Of a stretch of 64,000 nucleotides of DNA, positions 20,400 to 33,350 are shown piece after piece. Origin of the DNA: Liolophura sinensis (Eukaryota; Mollusca; Polyplacophora; Chitonida; Chitonidae); contig NC_088296.1 in the NCBI RefSeq assembly GCF_032854445.1, forward strand, positions 2,811,246 to 2,875,245. The letters run 5' to 3'. Below the pieces are notes generated by a model that was given only the letters and a program-made list of their open reading frames with translations, ran no database searches and was not told the origin of the DNA. How positions within the stretch are numbered: the first letter of the stretch is position 1; each line of letters starts with the position of its first letter. A program made the translations under genes and the position numbers.

Positions 20400-21520
20400 G
20401 CCAGCAAAAGAAATAATTTTGTTCATCATGCATTACACAAAATAAGTCACAGACAAGCCTGTCTATAACGTGCAAGCCTCCTGGGGCCCTCGGGTCACGC
20501 TCATTTCACTTTTTTCAGAAGCCATTCGCCTAGAACATATCTTGCGTGTTTTCATCATTGAAAATTGTTGACTGCTTCTTTTGCATGATTCTTTTCTAAT
20601 TTCGTACTTTACATACTTTCTTAGTTCTTTGACTGTTTGTGTTAAGCATCGTTATGTGAACTGGATTTGTCATTATTGACTTGGAACATCCATATTGGCT
20701 ATGACTGGTATACGACTTTGTTTCTATGTTTCGACGCATGGATGCAATCAGCAAACTTTATGAATTTTTATAAATAAACAAATATAAGTGATTCAGCTGT
20801 TTCTTCTGCTGGTTTCATATTTTAAATTTGGTTCACAGAAATCCCCCAAAAAAGAGTCACCGGTACGCCGGGCTTGTTAACATGCAGGAGTCCTGTTAGT
20901 GTGGATTCCCATCACAGATGCTAAGAGGTTTCGTCATCCGTTAATGAGCTTACTTAACCTACAACGATGTTGGGGGCTCACACAAAAGCCCGTTTCATTT
21001 TGAAAAGCAATTACAAAGCTCTCCATCCATAGAAAATATCAGAACTGCTGGGGCCAAGGGGAATCAGGAACCCTCAAATGTTGCACAAGGACAGACGACC
21101 CCTACAGGGATTTTGTAGCGATGTCCATGAGCAATTCGAACAGTTATGTTACTTGGGCAGCGTTGGCGGTGATGGGGGACTGGCCGTATATAACGATCAT
21201 GTCAAGAGTGTGTGCTATAGCACGATCTAACCAGGACGACACAAGCAAGATTTTGAGTGATGATGTTCAACGGTTGGTGACTCAGCGCATGCGCCTGTAA
21301 AACTCACATCACATTGAGCCAAAAACATTGGTATGTATAATAAGGTCTATGAGCTTCAAACATATTTACCATATTCAACAATTAAGATTATAGTTTTATC
21401 TGGCTGACGCCTTTAATCATGTCCTCTGCCTTCTCATCGATCATGACGGTCGGGCTATATCTAAGGCTGCTGGCAGAAGGGTTAGTGTATAGGAACACAT
21501 TATCAGTTTTGTGTCTTAAT
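20400..21520. other. Intergenic stretch without recognised genes
   Basis: No coding segment, known repeat or RNA gene was recognised between the SINE and the 50-bp satellite. Confidence 0.5.
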
Positions 21521-21524
21521 TATT

Positions 21525-24500
21525 AAAAGTCCAAGTTATTTGTTATCAGGAGATTTAAACTGTACCCTGTATGGCTGCGTCCAAGTTATCGGTTAGCAGG
21601 AGATTTAAACTGTACCCTGTATGGCTGCGTCCAAGTTATTTGTTATCAGGAGATTTAAAGTGTACACTGCATGGCCGCGTCCCAAGTTATCGGTTAGCAG
21701 GAGATTTAAACTGTACCCTGTAAGGCTGCGTCCAAGTTATCGGTTAGCAGGAGATTTAAACTGTACCCTGTATGGCTGCGCCCAAGTTATTTGTTATCAG
21801 GAGATTTAAAGTGTACACTGCATGGCTGCGTCCAAGTTATCGGTTAGCATGAGATTTAAACTGTACCCTGTAAGGCTGCGTCCAAGTTATTTGTTATCAG
21901 GAGATTTAAACTGTACCCTGAATGGCTGCGTCCAAGTTATCGGTTATCAGGAGATTTAAAGTGTACACTGCATGGCTGCGTCCAAGTTATCGGTTAGCAG
22001 GAGATTTAAACTGTACCCTGTATGGCTGCGTCCAAGTTATCGGTTAGCAAGAGACTTAAATTGTACACTGTATGGCTGCGTCCAAGTTATCGGTTAGCAT
22101 GAGATTTAAACTGTACCCTGTATGGCTGCGTCGAAGTTATTTGTTATCAGGAGATTTAAAGTGTACACTGCATGGCTGCGTCCAAGTTATCGGTTAGCAG
22201 GAGATTTAAACTGTACCCTGTATGGCTGCGTCCAAGTTATCGGTTAGCAGGAGACTTAAATTGTACACTGTATGGCTGCGTCCAAGTTATTAGTTAAGAG
22301 GAGATTTAAATTGTACACTGTACGGCTGCGTCCAAGTAATTGGTTAGCAGGAGAATTAGACTGTACACTGTCTGACTGCGTCTAAGTTATCGGTTAACAG
22401 GAGATTTAAACTGTACACTGTATGGCTGCATGCAATTTATCGGTTAGAAGGAGATTTAAACTGTACACTGTATGGCTGCTTCCAAGTTATTGGTTAGATG
22501 GAGATTCAAACTGTACACTGTTTGGCTGCATCCACGTTGTTGGTTAGCATAAGATTTAAACTGTACACTGTACGGCTGCATTCAAGTTATCGGTTAGCAG
22601 GAGATTGGAACTGTACACTGTATGGTTGCGTTCAAGTTATGGGTTAACAGGAGATTTAAACTGTACACTTTATGGCTGCGTCCAAGTTAAGGGTTGGCAA
22701 AAGATTTAAAATGTACACTGTATGGCTGCGTCCAAGTAACCAGTTAACAGGAAATTTAAACTGTAAACTGTATGGCTGCGTCCAATTTATCGGTCAGCAG
22801 GAGATTTAAACTGTACACTGTATGGTTGTGCCCAATTTGTCGGATAGCAGGAGATTTAAACTGTACACTATATAGCTACGTCCAAGTTATCGGTTAGCAG
22901 GGGATTTAAACTGTACACTGTATGGATGCGTCCAAGTAATTGGTTAACAGGAGATTTAAACTGTACACTGTATGGCTGCATCCAAGTTATCGGATATCTG
23001 GAAATTTAAAGTGTAAACTGTATGGCTGCCTTCAAGTCATCGGTTAGCCGAAGATTTAAACTGTACACTGTATGGGTGCGTCAAATTTATCGGTTAGCAG
23101 TAGATTTTTAACTGTACACTGTATGGGTGCGTCCAAGTTATTGGTTAGCAGGAGATTTAAACTGTAGGCCTACTCTGTATGGATGCGTCTAAGTTATCTG
23201 TTAGCAGGAGATGTAAACTTTACACTGTATGGCTGCGTCCAAGTTAACGGTTATCAGGAGATTTGAACTGTACACTGTATGGTTGCGTCTAAGTTTTCGG
23301 TCAACAGCAGATTGAAACTCTACACTGTATGGCTGCGTCCAATTCATCGGTTAGCAGGAGACTGAAACTGTACACTGTATGGCTGCGTGCAAATATGGGT
23401 AAGCAGGAGATTTCAACTGTACACTGCATGGCTCTGTACAAGTTATCGGTTAGCAGGAGATTTAAATTGTACACTGTATGGGTGCGTACAAGTCATAGGT
23501 TAATAGGAGATTTAAACTGTACACTATATGGCTCCGTCCAAGTTATCGGTTAGCTGGAGATTTTAACTGTGCACTGTATGGATGCGTCAAACCTATGGGT
23601 TAGCAGGAGGTTTAAACTGTACACTGTCTGGCTGCGTCCAAGTTATCGGTTAACAGGAAATTTAAAGCGTACACTGTATGGCTGAGTCCAATTTATCGGT
23701 TAGAAGGAGATTAAAACTGTACACTGTATGCCTGCGTCCAAGTTATTGGTTAGCAGGAGATTGGAACTGTACACTGTATGGCTGCAATCAAGTTATCAGT
23801 TAGCAGGAGAGTTGAACTGTACACTGCATGGCTGCGTCAAAGTTATTGGTTAACAGATGATTTAAAATGTACACTGTATGTTTGCGTCCAAGTTATCGCT
23901 TTAGCAGGAGTTAACTGTAAACTGTATGGCTGCGTCCAATTAATCGGTTAGATGGAGATTGAAACTGTACACTGTATCGCTGCGGCCAAGATATTGGGAA
24001 GGAGGAGATTTAAATTCTACACTGATTTGCTGCGTCCAAGTTATGAGTTACCAGGACATTTAAACTGTACACTGTATGGATGCGTCTAAGTTATCGGTTA
24101 GCAGGAGATTTAAATTATACACTGTATGGTTGCGTCCAACTTATCGGTTAACAGGAAATTTAAACTGTACACTGTATGGCTGCGGGCCAAGATATTGGGA
24201 AGGAGGATATTTAAATGCTACACTGATTTGCTGCGTCCAAGTTTATGGGTTAACAGGAGATTTAAACTGTACACTCTATGGCTTCGTCCAACTTATCGGT
24301 TAGCAGGAGATTTAGACTGTAAACTGTATGGGTGCGTCCAACTTATCGGTTAACAGGAAATTTAAACTGTACACTGTATGGCTGCGTCCAAGTTATTGGG
24401 TAACAGGAGATTTAAACTGTACACTGTATGGCTGCGTCCAAGTTATCGGTTAGCAGGCGACCCAAACCTTACACTGTATGGCGGCGTCCAAGTTATTGGT

Positions 24501-25152
24501 TAGCAGGAGATTTAAAATGTACACTTTACGGCTGCGTCCAAGTTATGGATAAGCTGGAGATTTAAAGTTATCGGTTATCAGGAGATTTAAACTGTACACT
24601 GTATGGCTGCGTCCAAGTTATAGGTTAACAGGAGATTTAAATTGTACACTGTATGGCTGCGTCCAAGTTATCGGTTAGCAGGCGACTTAAACCTTACACT
24701 GTATGGCGGCGTCCAAGTTATTGGTTAGCAGGAGATTTAAAATGTACACTGTATGGCCGCGTCCAAGTAATTGGTTAGTTGGAGATTTTAACTGTACACT
24801 GTATGGCTGGGTCCAAGTTATCGGTTAGCAGGAGATTTAAAGTGTAAACTGTATGGCTGCGGCCCAAGTTATTTTGTTAGCAGGAGATTTAAACTGTACA
24901 CTGTATGGCTACGTCCAAGTTATTGGTTGGCAGGAGCTTTGAACGATACACTGTATGGTTGCGACCAAGTTCTTAGTTGGCAGGAGATTCAAACTGAATA
25001 TTGTATGGCTGGGTTCAAGTTATCGGTTAGCCGCAGATTTAAATTGTACACTGTATGGCTGTGTCCAAGTTATTGGTTAGCAGGAGATTCAAAACTCTAT
25101 ACTGTATGGCTGCGTCAAAGTTATTGGTTAGCAGGAGATTTAAACTTTACTC
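21525..25152. repeat. 50-bp satellite array, about 72 units
   Basis: Unit: tatggctgcgtccaagttat, cggttagcaggagatttaaa, ctgtacactg. The array is one directional run of 3.6 kb. Units at the left end (about 21540-22300) are close to identical and form mixed two-type blocks (ttgttatcagg..agtgtacactgcatgg beside cggttagcagg..actgtaccctgtatgg). Units to the right carry many private substitutions and indels. A larger block including gatattgggaaggagga appears twice (about 23990 and 24190). Open frames through it are artefacts. Confidence 0.97.
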
Positions 25153-25534
25153 TGTGTAGGGGATGACGACTTGAATCTTTTTTAAGGACATCATAGATGT
25201 AATGTTTGTTATAATGTAGAAAGTTTCTGTCTTAATTCACCGTCGGTACCGAGTGACAACTGGAGATTTGCTCCCCGCTTTTCAATCCCTTACACCCTCT
25301 CACAAGTTTCCAGTATTTATTTTGAAACCAGTTTATCATATTGAATGGGGAGCTCCTTTTATCCGTATCAAGGCGGTCCAAAACTGTGAACTCATTTGCT
25401 CTGTCCCCTAATACGTCACAATTATCGGTGACGTGTGATCATAGAACATATATGAAGTACACACACAGAGCAGCGTCATAAGAAACGGTAGCGCTCAACT
25501 GTCATTTGAACCTTCTGCGCAGCTCGTTCGCCCG
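25153..25534. other. Right flank of the satellite
   Basis: Unique-looking sequence with no recognised feature. Confidence 0.4.
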
Positions 25535-25650
25535 ATTAAATGAATAAATGATTAATTATGGCTTAACGCCACATCGGCAATATCCAAGCCATATCGTGGC
25601 GAGAAGAAGTTATAAAACAAGTCACATATCAAATTTGAGTTTCGGACTTC
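25535..25650 (-). mobile_element. LINE 3'-tail fragment
   Basis: tgaataaatgattaattatg, then gcttaacgccacatcggcaatatc and catatcgtggcgagaa. It is the reverse complement of the 3' end seen at 43930-44012, so it is a 5'-truncated copy of the I/Jockey-like LINE. Confidence 0.6.
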
Positions 25651-26730
25651 TACGTCCAATTTTGACAAACCTATAACTGCTATATCAAGATTGGGTTTGA
25701 TCTGTTCTTGGAACTTGTGTTTTTTTTTTTTGCAGAACCGTTTAACATGTAGAGTTAGAAGTCACTGTGGTAAAGTGGTCAAGGGCGGTATTTTACCTTT
25801 CTGGGTTAAGTAAGTGCTGCAAGTAACTGAGGTAAATTGGCCGTCGTCATTTTCCGCCTCAAGCAGCAGAACGGTCCGTGCCTCGTTTTCAGAGAATCGA
25901 TTGGCCAGAACGGTGAATATTAACGCTACCATTAAGCATATGTTTTATCGGCACGTGGTGATTTGCGACCACAGCCCTTCTTTGCGACTACTTGTTACTA
26001 ATACGACACTTACGACACTTTACATGAGAAAGGTTTTTTCATACCAAGTTTGCAGCACGAGTTGGAAAACTAAGAGGGATGTACTCAGTGGTTTTAGAAT
26101 ACTTTGGAAAATTGATTGACTTAATTTACTTGTAAACCATATGTGTTACATTCATCTAGATATCAGAATTTAGTCCAGTACCTAGACCCTTGTTACCTCC
26201 CCTGTTCCAACAAGATAATGTCCAGTATTGACTGCCTGCATTCCACAACTTGCAACTGGAGATATTTTCTAGGCAGTGGCGCTACATTCAAAATTCAAGG
26301 CATCTGGGACAGCGCAATCGCTTGGGAATTCTCCTGTCAGAAGCAATACTGTGCTAAGACATCACATGTGCTCGTATCGTTTTCGCTGCTGTGGAATCCC
26401 GTCTAGGTTTGACACGAGACGGATATGTAGGCCTACGTGGACATGGTTGGCAACACAACTATGACAACCCCATGAAATGTTAGTGAAGATATTTTCCTTC
26501 TTTGGGTAGGAAATATTTCCCAAAATGAGAGATTGTCCGTGTCCAACATTTTTATATACGACTTCCTAGCAGAACTTTTTTAGACCTCACCACAGTCCAA
26601 TTTAGACCTCACCATAGAACGATAAAAATTTAATAAAATAGATATTCAGCACTCCACTCGGTGCTAGACACGACCTTGATTATATCGAAAGCCTTTGTAC
26701 ATTTAGCTTTAAGTATTTTTATACTTATTT
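25651..26730. other. Intergenic stretch without recognised genes
   Basis: Open frames at 25814-26119 and 26143-26406 show no domain or splice support. No known repeat was recognised. Confidence 0.4.
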
Positions 26731-26734
26731 ATTT

Positions 26735-26808
26735 ATTTAAGTGGTGTTTTACGCCATACTCTAGAATATTTCGCTTATACGACGGCGAGCAGCAATATAG
26801 TGTGATCC
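26735..26808 (-). mobile_element. SINE 3'-end fragment abutting a LINE
   Basis: gtggtgttttacgccatact, then agaatatttcgcttatacgacggcg, ends at gatccgcagg and runs straight into the LINE copy that follows, a nested or deletion junction. Confidence 0.65.
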
Positions 26809-28475
26809 GCAGGTTAAGTATATTTATATGTGGTCTACAAGATAATTTATTATCCAATATTATACTCCAAAATTTACTTTCACCAACAATTTCAATCTGT
26901 TTACCACAAAATTTCGATCGGGTTCAAGATGAAATTTCCGTTTGTTATAAAAATGCATACCAACGATTTTAATCTAAAACCGTTTTCAATTGGCCATTTC
27001 TCGATTTTATTCAGACAAAGTCAGAACTGACGTTCAATATTATTTATATTTTTAGCTCGGTAGCATATAAGGAAGTCATCAACATATAAACAACCCTCTG
27101 TGCCCGATGTTAAGGTTTTTCCTAAGTTAGTTATTTTTATGCTAAACAGAGCTGGTGATAAAATACTGCCCTGGGGTACACCATTTCCTGCTTATTCGAG
27201 TCGGAAAGAGTAGACCCACCCGAACCTGAAACTGACGATCAGATAAAAATTCTGATATGAACATCGGTTATCGACATTTAAGACCCATATCAGCAAGGTC
27301 TTTTAAAATACCATATTTCCATGTGGTGTCGTAGGCCTTGTTCAAGGTCGGAAAATATCGACACCACATGTTCATTATTGATAAAACCACGAAAAAAGGT
27401 TTCGAATCGAACAAGGTGATCCATAGTAGATCTACCTTGCCGAAAACCACACTGTATATTAGATATTAAATTGTTGGTTTCAAGAAACCAAACAAGTCTA
27501 TCATTAATCATCCGTTCCATAGTCTTACAGACACAGCTGGTAAGAGGTATGGCACGGTAATTAGACGGATCAGTATGATCCTTACCCGGTTTGGCAGCCG
27601 GGATGATACACGCCTCCCTCCATGGGGGTTGAAAATTATCAGTTATCCAAATATCATAAGACAGTCCAAGAGAGTCTCAAGTGGATCAGGCGGTAAAAGG
27701 TTCAGAAACTTATAATATACGTTATCAGGGCCACGCGCAGTATCGTGTGCCAGTAATGCAATTTTAAATTCAGCGATAGTAAAAGGACGATTATAATTTC
27801 TAAATTTTTAGCAGAAATTTTCTCCTTCTGGTTTTTAATATGCTGGAATTCTGAAGTATAATTCTCAGAAAAAGATTTGTTGGAAATTTTCTCTGCTAAT
27901 TTATTTGCTATATCAGATGAAAAGGTTAATATATTATCTTCATCTTTTATAAGCTAGAGTTTTGCTTTATTATGTTTGCCCTTAAGTTTCTGAACCTTGT
28001 TCCAGACCTTACGCATGGGTGTTTTTGACGTAGTGTCCGAAAGAAAGTTCCGGCAAAAAGATCGTCTCTTGGACTTGAGGAATCGACGAGCTTTAGCTCT
28101 AAAACAACTAACCTGGTTTAAATTATTATCAGTAGAACAATGATTAAATCTGCGTTCTGCCTTTTTCAGGCCCTCGAGGACTTTACGACATTCATTGTGG
28201 TACGAGGGTTTACTTTTGACTTGGATTTGTCGAGGTCTTAGATATACTTCTATCGGCAGCTCATAAAACGAGCTCATTAAATTTTATAGTAGGGTCATCT
28301 GCTGCACTGAGAATCTCTGGAGTGATATTATCCTCGCAGATCATGTCAAAATGTGATCCAGTCTGCTTTATCGAACGTCCTTCTATCTACGTGTTCTAAA
28401 GAAGTAGAAGTGATATGTTTTAGGATAAGATGAAAATTGTCGCTACAACGAAGCTCACTATTTTTTTTTCAGAAA
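26809..28475 (-). mobile_element. I/Jockey-like LINE: endonuclease-RT linker and reverse transcriptase, decayed
   Basis: From 28475 leftwards: the linker (HVDRRTFDKADW, then DMICEDNITPEILSAADDPT); the basic region (PSYHNECRKVLEGLKKAERR and FRAKARRFLKSKRRSFCRN, about 28200-28050); RT blocks with WREACIIPAAKPGKDHTDPS (about 27625-27560); then MERMINDRLVWFLETNNLIS, GFRQGRSTMDHLVRFETFF and a frameshifted palm. It ends with KWPIENGFRL and QIEIVGESKF (about 26995-26860). Numerous frameshifts and stops make it inactive. It lacks the endonuclease itself and the C terminus. Confidence 0.85.
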
Positions 28476-28504
28476 AATCAAGGAGAAGTGATTAAATTAA
28501 TTAA

Positions 28505-29022
28505 AGGAGGTAATATAATAAATTGCACGCTATTCGCCCTGTCATTGGCTATAATTCTTATACACATGGTAAGTTTCGTAGAGATCAAGTAGTTTTAACC
28601 AGATGCCGTATTGGACCTTCGCGTTTGACACACAGTTATATTCTTGATAGGAGCAGTGCTCCGGAGTGTCTTGATGAGATGCTCAATACGCATGAAACAT
28701 ATCTTAGTTGACTGTGTAGACTTAGCTCATGTTCGGGAAAAGTTCTGCGCAGTCAACACTATATTCAATTTATTTGACACCATTGCGGGTGATGCTACCA
28801 TTAAAAATTTGAAGGCCATTGACCTATATCGCAAAATATATTTTTTATTCTAAAGCATCTTGTGGTTCCTAGTTTTAACGAGGTTTGGTTCTTTTTTGTT
28901 TCTATTTTGAATCTTCCCATAATCTTGAAAACCATTTATTGCCTCCGAGTGTAAACATGTCATCGCCATGGTATTTCTGAAATATTGCAGAAGTGCCGTT
29001 AAGTCATAATCACTCCCTCATT
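28505..29022 (+). mobile_element. I/Jockey-like LINE: C terminus and 3' untranslated end
   Basis: Plus-strand reading: HAIRPVIGYNSYTHGKFRR, DQVVLTRCRIGPSRLTHSYI, then SSAPECLDEM and, after a frameshift, ILVDCVDLAHVREKFCAVNT with an FNLF..I end. The 3' untranslated region (agttttaacgaggtttggttc) follows, with a tail ending ccgttaagtcataatcactccctcattcattt. It is head-to-head with the copy at 26809-28475, so the two are separate or inverted insertions. Confidence 0.82.
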
Positions 29023-29740
29023 CATTTAGTGTGGTCTTTTTGTAATAATGGAAAACGCCCCGATGTTGACACTATAAACCCTCACAGTTAACATCATACC
29101 CCCGCTTAGCAAAATCATAGTCTTACAAAGACACCAAAAACCTCTTCAATAATCACCCCTCACCACCACCAACGTAAACATCAAACACCCTTTTTTTCTA
29201 AATAACCGCATTGGTACTGGTAAAATGTGCACAAATGGTGATGGTACAAATTGCGCTAACGTGATTGCGCATTTTGTAACAAACTTGTTCTTAAATGAAT
29301 TAAGCCTCATTGATACCAGTCATGACATCTGTCAGGTTAGCTTTGATCATCGTTAGATCAAATTTTCCAGTGCCTTCTTGAATGAAATAAGTTATCAAGA
29401 AAACACACCCTGAGAATTGCAATTTGTAATAATTTATTACAAAAAAGTTTCAAATTTTAATAATTATTAGAAATTGCCTTTTGTTACAAATTGCGTTTTG
29501 TTACAAATTGCGTTAGTGTCTGAAACGCAAATTGTAACAACGGAGTATGTAACAAATCTATTCTTAAAGGAAGTTAAGTGGTCATCTTTAGGTTTTCCAG
29601 TGTCTTCTTGAAACAAATAAAACCCACACTAGGAGTTGCAATTTGTAATAATTTATTATTAAATTAAAATTTAAATGACTTATACAGAAGAAAGCAGATA
29701 GGGAAACCAGAAATAAAATGGAGAAGAAACAAAATGCACC
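29023..29740. other. Intergenic, locally repetitive
   Basis: Contains two loosely similar blocks around aatttgtaataatttattac (about 29420 and 29640) with nearby acaaattgcg motifs; otherwise nothing recognised. Confidence 0.4.
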
Positions 29741-29744
29741 CGAG

Positions 29745-30432
29745 AAGATACAACTCATGTAATATGTGACCCCAGAGCCAAGAAGAAACGAAACTGTCCA
29801 CAACTGAGGTTACACAAATCAGGTAGCCTAACATTTGGATCAGGTGTAAGAGAGGAAACGCACCACAGCAGAGAAGATGGGTACTTGTACCATGTAATGT
29901 GTGAATCAGGTGTCATCCAGAGAGGAAACCCATCACACGGGAAAACCATCTCTCCTGAGAAGATATACATCAGGTAATGTGTGAACCCTGTATTAGAGAG
30001 ACAGGAAAACCAGCCCTCCTGAAAAGTCACACATCAGGTAATTTCTGGGCTCTATATTACAGAGAGAGGGAAACCATCTCCCCTGAGAAAATACACATTA
30101 GGTAATGTGTGGACCCGGTATTACAGAGAGAGGGGGAAACCAGCTCTCCAGAGAAAATACACATCAGTTAATGTGTGGGCCCGGTGATAGAAAGAGAGAA
30201 AAACCAGCTCCCCTGAGAAGACAGACATGAGTTAATGTGTGAACCCGGTATTAGAGAGGAAAACCGGCTCTCCAGAGAAAATACACACCAGTTATTGTGT
30301 TGATCAGGTTTTACAGAGAGGAAAACCAGCTCCCTCGAGAAGATACACATCAGTTAATGTGTCAACCCGGTATTAGAGAGGAAACTCAGAACTCCTAAGA
30401 AAATACACATCATGTTATGTGTTGACCAGGTA
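29745..30432. repeat. 64-bp minisatellite, about eleven units
   Basis: Unit of the form ggtaatgtgtgaacccggta, ttagagagaggaaaaccagc, tctcctgagaagatacacatca. Anchors at 29973, 30037, 30101 and 30167 are 64-66 bases apart. Units are moderately diverged. Minus-strand open frames across it are artefacts. Confidence 0.9.
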
Positions 30433-30572
30433 TTGTTCTTCAGAGAACAGCAAACAGATGTAATGGCGCAATGCGCTAATAGATGACCCCATAATCTTGA
30501 CAACACGTTGTCATAGCTACATCGGGGCCTACTAGTGATGACGCCGCTTCTTAAGGTAAATCAGGTACAATA

Positions 30573-30730
30573 TAATTAAAGACGCACGGTGTGGAGAGTA
30601 AAACCAGAACAGCGACAACAGTGTGATAGCTGCCAAATAGTCACACGTAACCGGCGGAATACGGTCTCTTGTCGATTTACCTCAGTTTGGGTTTCATTCC
30701 AACTGTTCATGTAGATATATAAACCGTAGC
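30573..30730 (-). repeat. Single dispersed copy of the 81-bp repeat family
   Basis: Starts ttaaagacgcacggtgtgga, then gagtaaaaccagaacagcgac, gtgtgatagctgcc, cacacgtaaccgg and gtcgatttacctcag. It is the reverse complement of the array unit at 12745-13267 plus extra flank shared with 57974-58110. Confidence 0.75.
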
Positions 30731-32160
30731 GATGTACACTTCCCCTAGCATCATGGCTTAAGCAGAACTGAATTTTACAAAATGCAGTAATGTTAATTGC
30801 AATATATTAGAAGTCACTGATGTAGAATTACCCAAAGCCAGACTTTCACATTTCCAAAGTTCAGCCATCAAAAATGATTTTCCAGCTGATTTTAGATGGA
30901 CACATTGTTGTGGGTTTGAACATACATGTATGGGGACTTAGAATCAAAAACACACTGACAAAGTCACACAGTGTAACATATCAAGCGTTTGGATACATGA
31001 GCTTCACATCAAGTTGGAGGCGAATGGTGGTCTTTGAGGTTAACTTAAAATGGAACTATCTACCTATTCTGTAGAGCACACATAGTAATACGAGCCATTA
31101 CTAGTTGGCTGTGATTGTCTTACAGGCAAATAATGTCAGCGTGTATATTATACATGTCAATATACTTTAAGCACGTGTCAGATCTACAGCTCTGGCTGAT
31201 GCTGCTTAAACACAAGAAGGAGATAGCTCATGTTGTAGTTATTCATACATGTATGCAATAAAAGAGAATCAACGTTAATACATGTACAACACAATTGATC
31301 AGGTTTATCACTGAAAAATTCTGGACAGGCTTATTTACATCAAATTTGAAAACAAAAACCAAAGAAAAGCAGTGCAACAACTTTACGCCAATCAGTTCGC
31401 CAAACTAAGCACATCCAAGTCAAACACAATCTATATTCTGAACAAAATCCTTAAAAAACTGACTCACAGTATACATGTAATCAACGTATATACATGTATT
31501 AAGAAAAGTATATAATACAGTTTAAACTTATGATTTGCACTGGGCGAAATCATCACAATGTCATCATATATAATCACCAGATATAGTGTAATACTTAGAT
31601 GATATGGATCTACCTGGGCAGTGAATACAATGTGCATTAATGCATATTATCTTACATCACAGCACTTACAAGGAAATCTCCTTGAAAGGAAATATTTATA
31701 ATTGATAATATAAATACTTAGCCTCCTTCCTCACATTGCTTACATACTAAAAAAAGAGTTTAGTTTTTAAACACATTTCTGTTAGAGTTTTGAAACAAGT
31801 GTTGGTTTTCATTCATAAAAGAAACATGTTAAGCAACTAAGAGATGTGTTTATTATGGTAAACACATCAGATATTTACTTAGTAATGAGGTCGATATATT
31901 AGGAAAAGGCCTTTTTTTTTATATATTTTTTTGATAAACACATGTTTATATTGTGTGCTGCCAGCTGATAAACATCACAAAATGTTTAATATTGTGAACA
32001 TTTGACATGTTTATAATACTCCAATGCAAAATACTGTTGATGTATTTACTCAAACTATGGCCAGGCACATGTAGTGACAATTTGTTAGTAAAGGTAAAGT
32101 TTCAATAAACATTTTAAAAAAGAAAGCTAAACATACAGGAAACAATGATATCGAGGTTTG
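30731..32160. other. Intergenic AT-rich stretch
   Basis: No gene or repeat family recognised. Confidence 0.4.
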
Positions 32161-32164
32161 AGTT

Positions 32165-32228
32165 ATTTAACTGGTGTTTTATGCCATACATACTTATACA
32201 ACAGCTGCCAGCATTATGGTGGGAAGAA
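32165..32228 (-). mobile_element. SINE 3'-end fragment
   Basis: tggtgttttatgccatacat, then acttatacaacagctgccagcattatggtggga: a short diverged copy in reverse orientation. Confidence 0.55.
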
Positions 32229-32229
32229 G

Positions 32230-33100
32230 TTTGTTAAATCTTTTAAATTACACATCAGTTTCAGGTATTTTACCTCAAATAAAATGATGACTGCAAAATT
32301 ACAATTTTTTGTCCAAAAAAAAAAAGGTTTACAAAATAAATATAAGACTTTGTCTCACCCAATACATACTTGCCATTTATTGTACAAATATTGTCCAACA
32401 AAAGAGCATGGATAAATGTAGCTTTTTCCTTGATTATTCAAAGATTACTGCCCATCAGAATGTCCTTTTCCAGGCTGTGGGAAAGGAACCCAAATGTGCA
32501 CTGACTGATACTTCTTGGTGCTCAATTTGTGAAGTGTGAGCACATACAAAAATCAGCTGAAAATTACTGAAACTGTAAACAAAATACTGCATGCACTTAC
32601 ACATTTACAACTTTAATTTATCTATAATTGATACAGCCATTAGCTTAGGGTTTTGAGATTGTTTTTCACCAAAATAAAAGTGAAAACAGAGTGCTAAATG
32701 TTACACTCAGGTACATCCCTCTAGACAATAGCATATACCTGAGCTATACCTCCACCTATACCTCAGATACACCTCAGGCATTATCTTTTTACCTCAGGTT
32801 CACCTTCAATACACCTCACATACATCTTGGCCTACAACCCCAAGTACATGTATACGTCAGACACACCATCAGATATGTCCTACCTCAAGGGCACACCTCA
32901 GATGTGCCTCAAGTATACTCCCAGTACACCTTATGGGTTATACATGCGCCATTCGGGCAACTGTGTCCAAGATATGCCTCTGAAATGAAGTGTGAACAAG
33001 CGCTGATAAAACTGGATAAAACTGCCAAAAAGACACACTTTAAATTTCTGCATTGCATCCTGTTAAATTATATCAGGATCTGTTTTGGATAGAACTAAAA
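32230..33100 (+). repeat. Duplicated non-coding segment, copy 1 (partner 49800-50560)
   Basis: Shares with 49800-50560, in the same order: ttttac.tcaaa.aaaatg, a catggat/atgaat block, gctgtgggaaa, the segment ending cacagtgcgttaa-like, and then a run of ctcaggtacacctc-type short repeats (32700-32940). Divergence is considerable. No coding constraint is evident. Confidence 0.55.
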
Positions 33101-33350
33101 ACCCTCTGCCCAGTGTTATTACCCACCCCATGAAGGTTATCAAGGTAAGAAGATGTCATGACCACCTCCAGCAACCACAGCTCAAACACATGGTGTTATT
33201 TCCAGGTTGATTTTTGATATGTTGTAGAGAAAAGTGCAAACTGCATGCGCAGGTATGCCATGGTACCACCTGGAAGTTGAGTAGTGGATATATATTTTTG
33301 AGGTTGAATTTGACAAATTTACTACATAAATAGTGAAGGAAAATCAAAAA
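32950..33350 (+). repeat. Direct duplication, copy 1 (partner 34245-34665)
   Basis: Shared blocks in order: gggcaactgtgtccaagat.tgcct / ggaaattgggtccaagacttgcct, actggataaaactg, ttggatagaact.aaa, ttacccacc, ggttatcaaggtaagaa, and aaaagt.caa.ctgcatg followed by tatatatattttt. It is a two-copy direct duplication about 1.3 kb apart. Confidence 0.75.

Noticed and set aside
17866-25152. CRISPR-like array of regular repeats
   Set aside because: Repeats are head-to-tail with no unique spacers and occur in a eukaryotic genome; they are mini/satellites.
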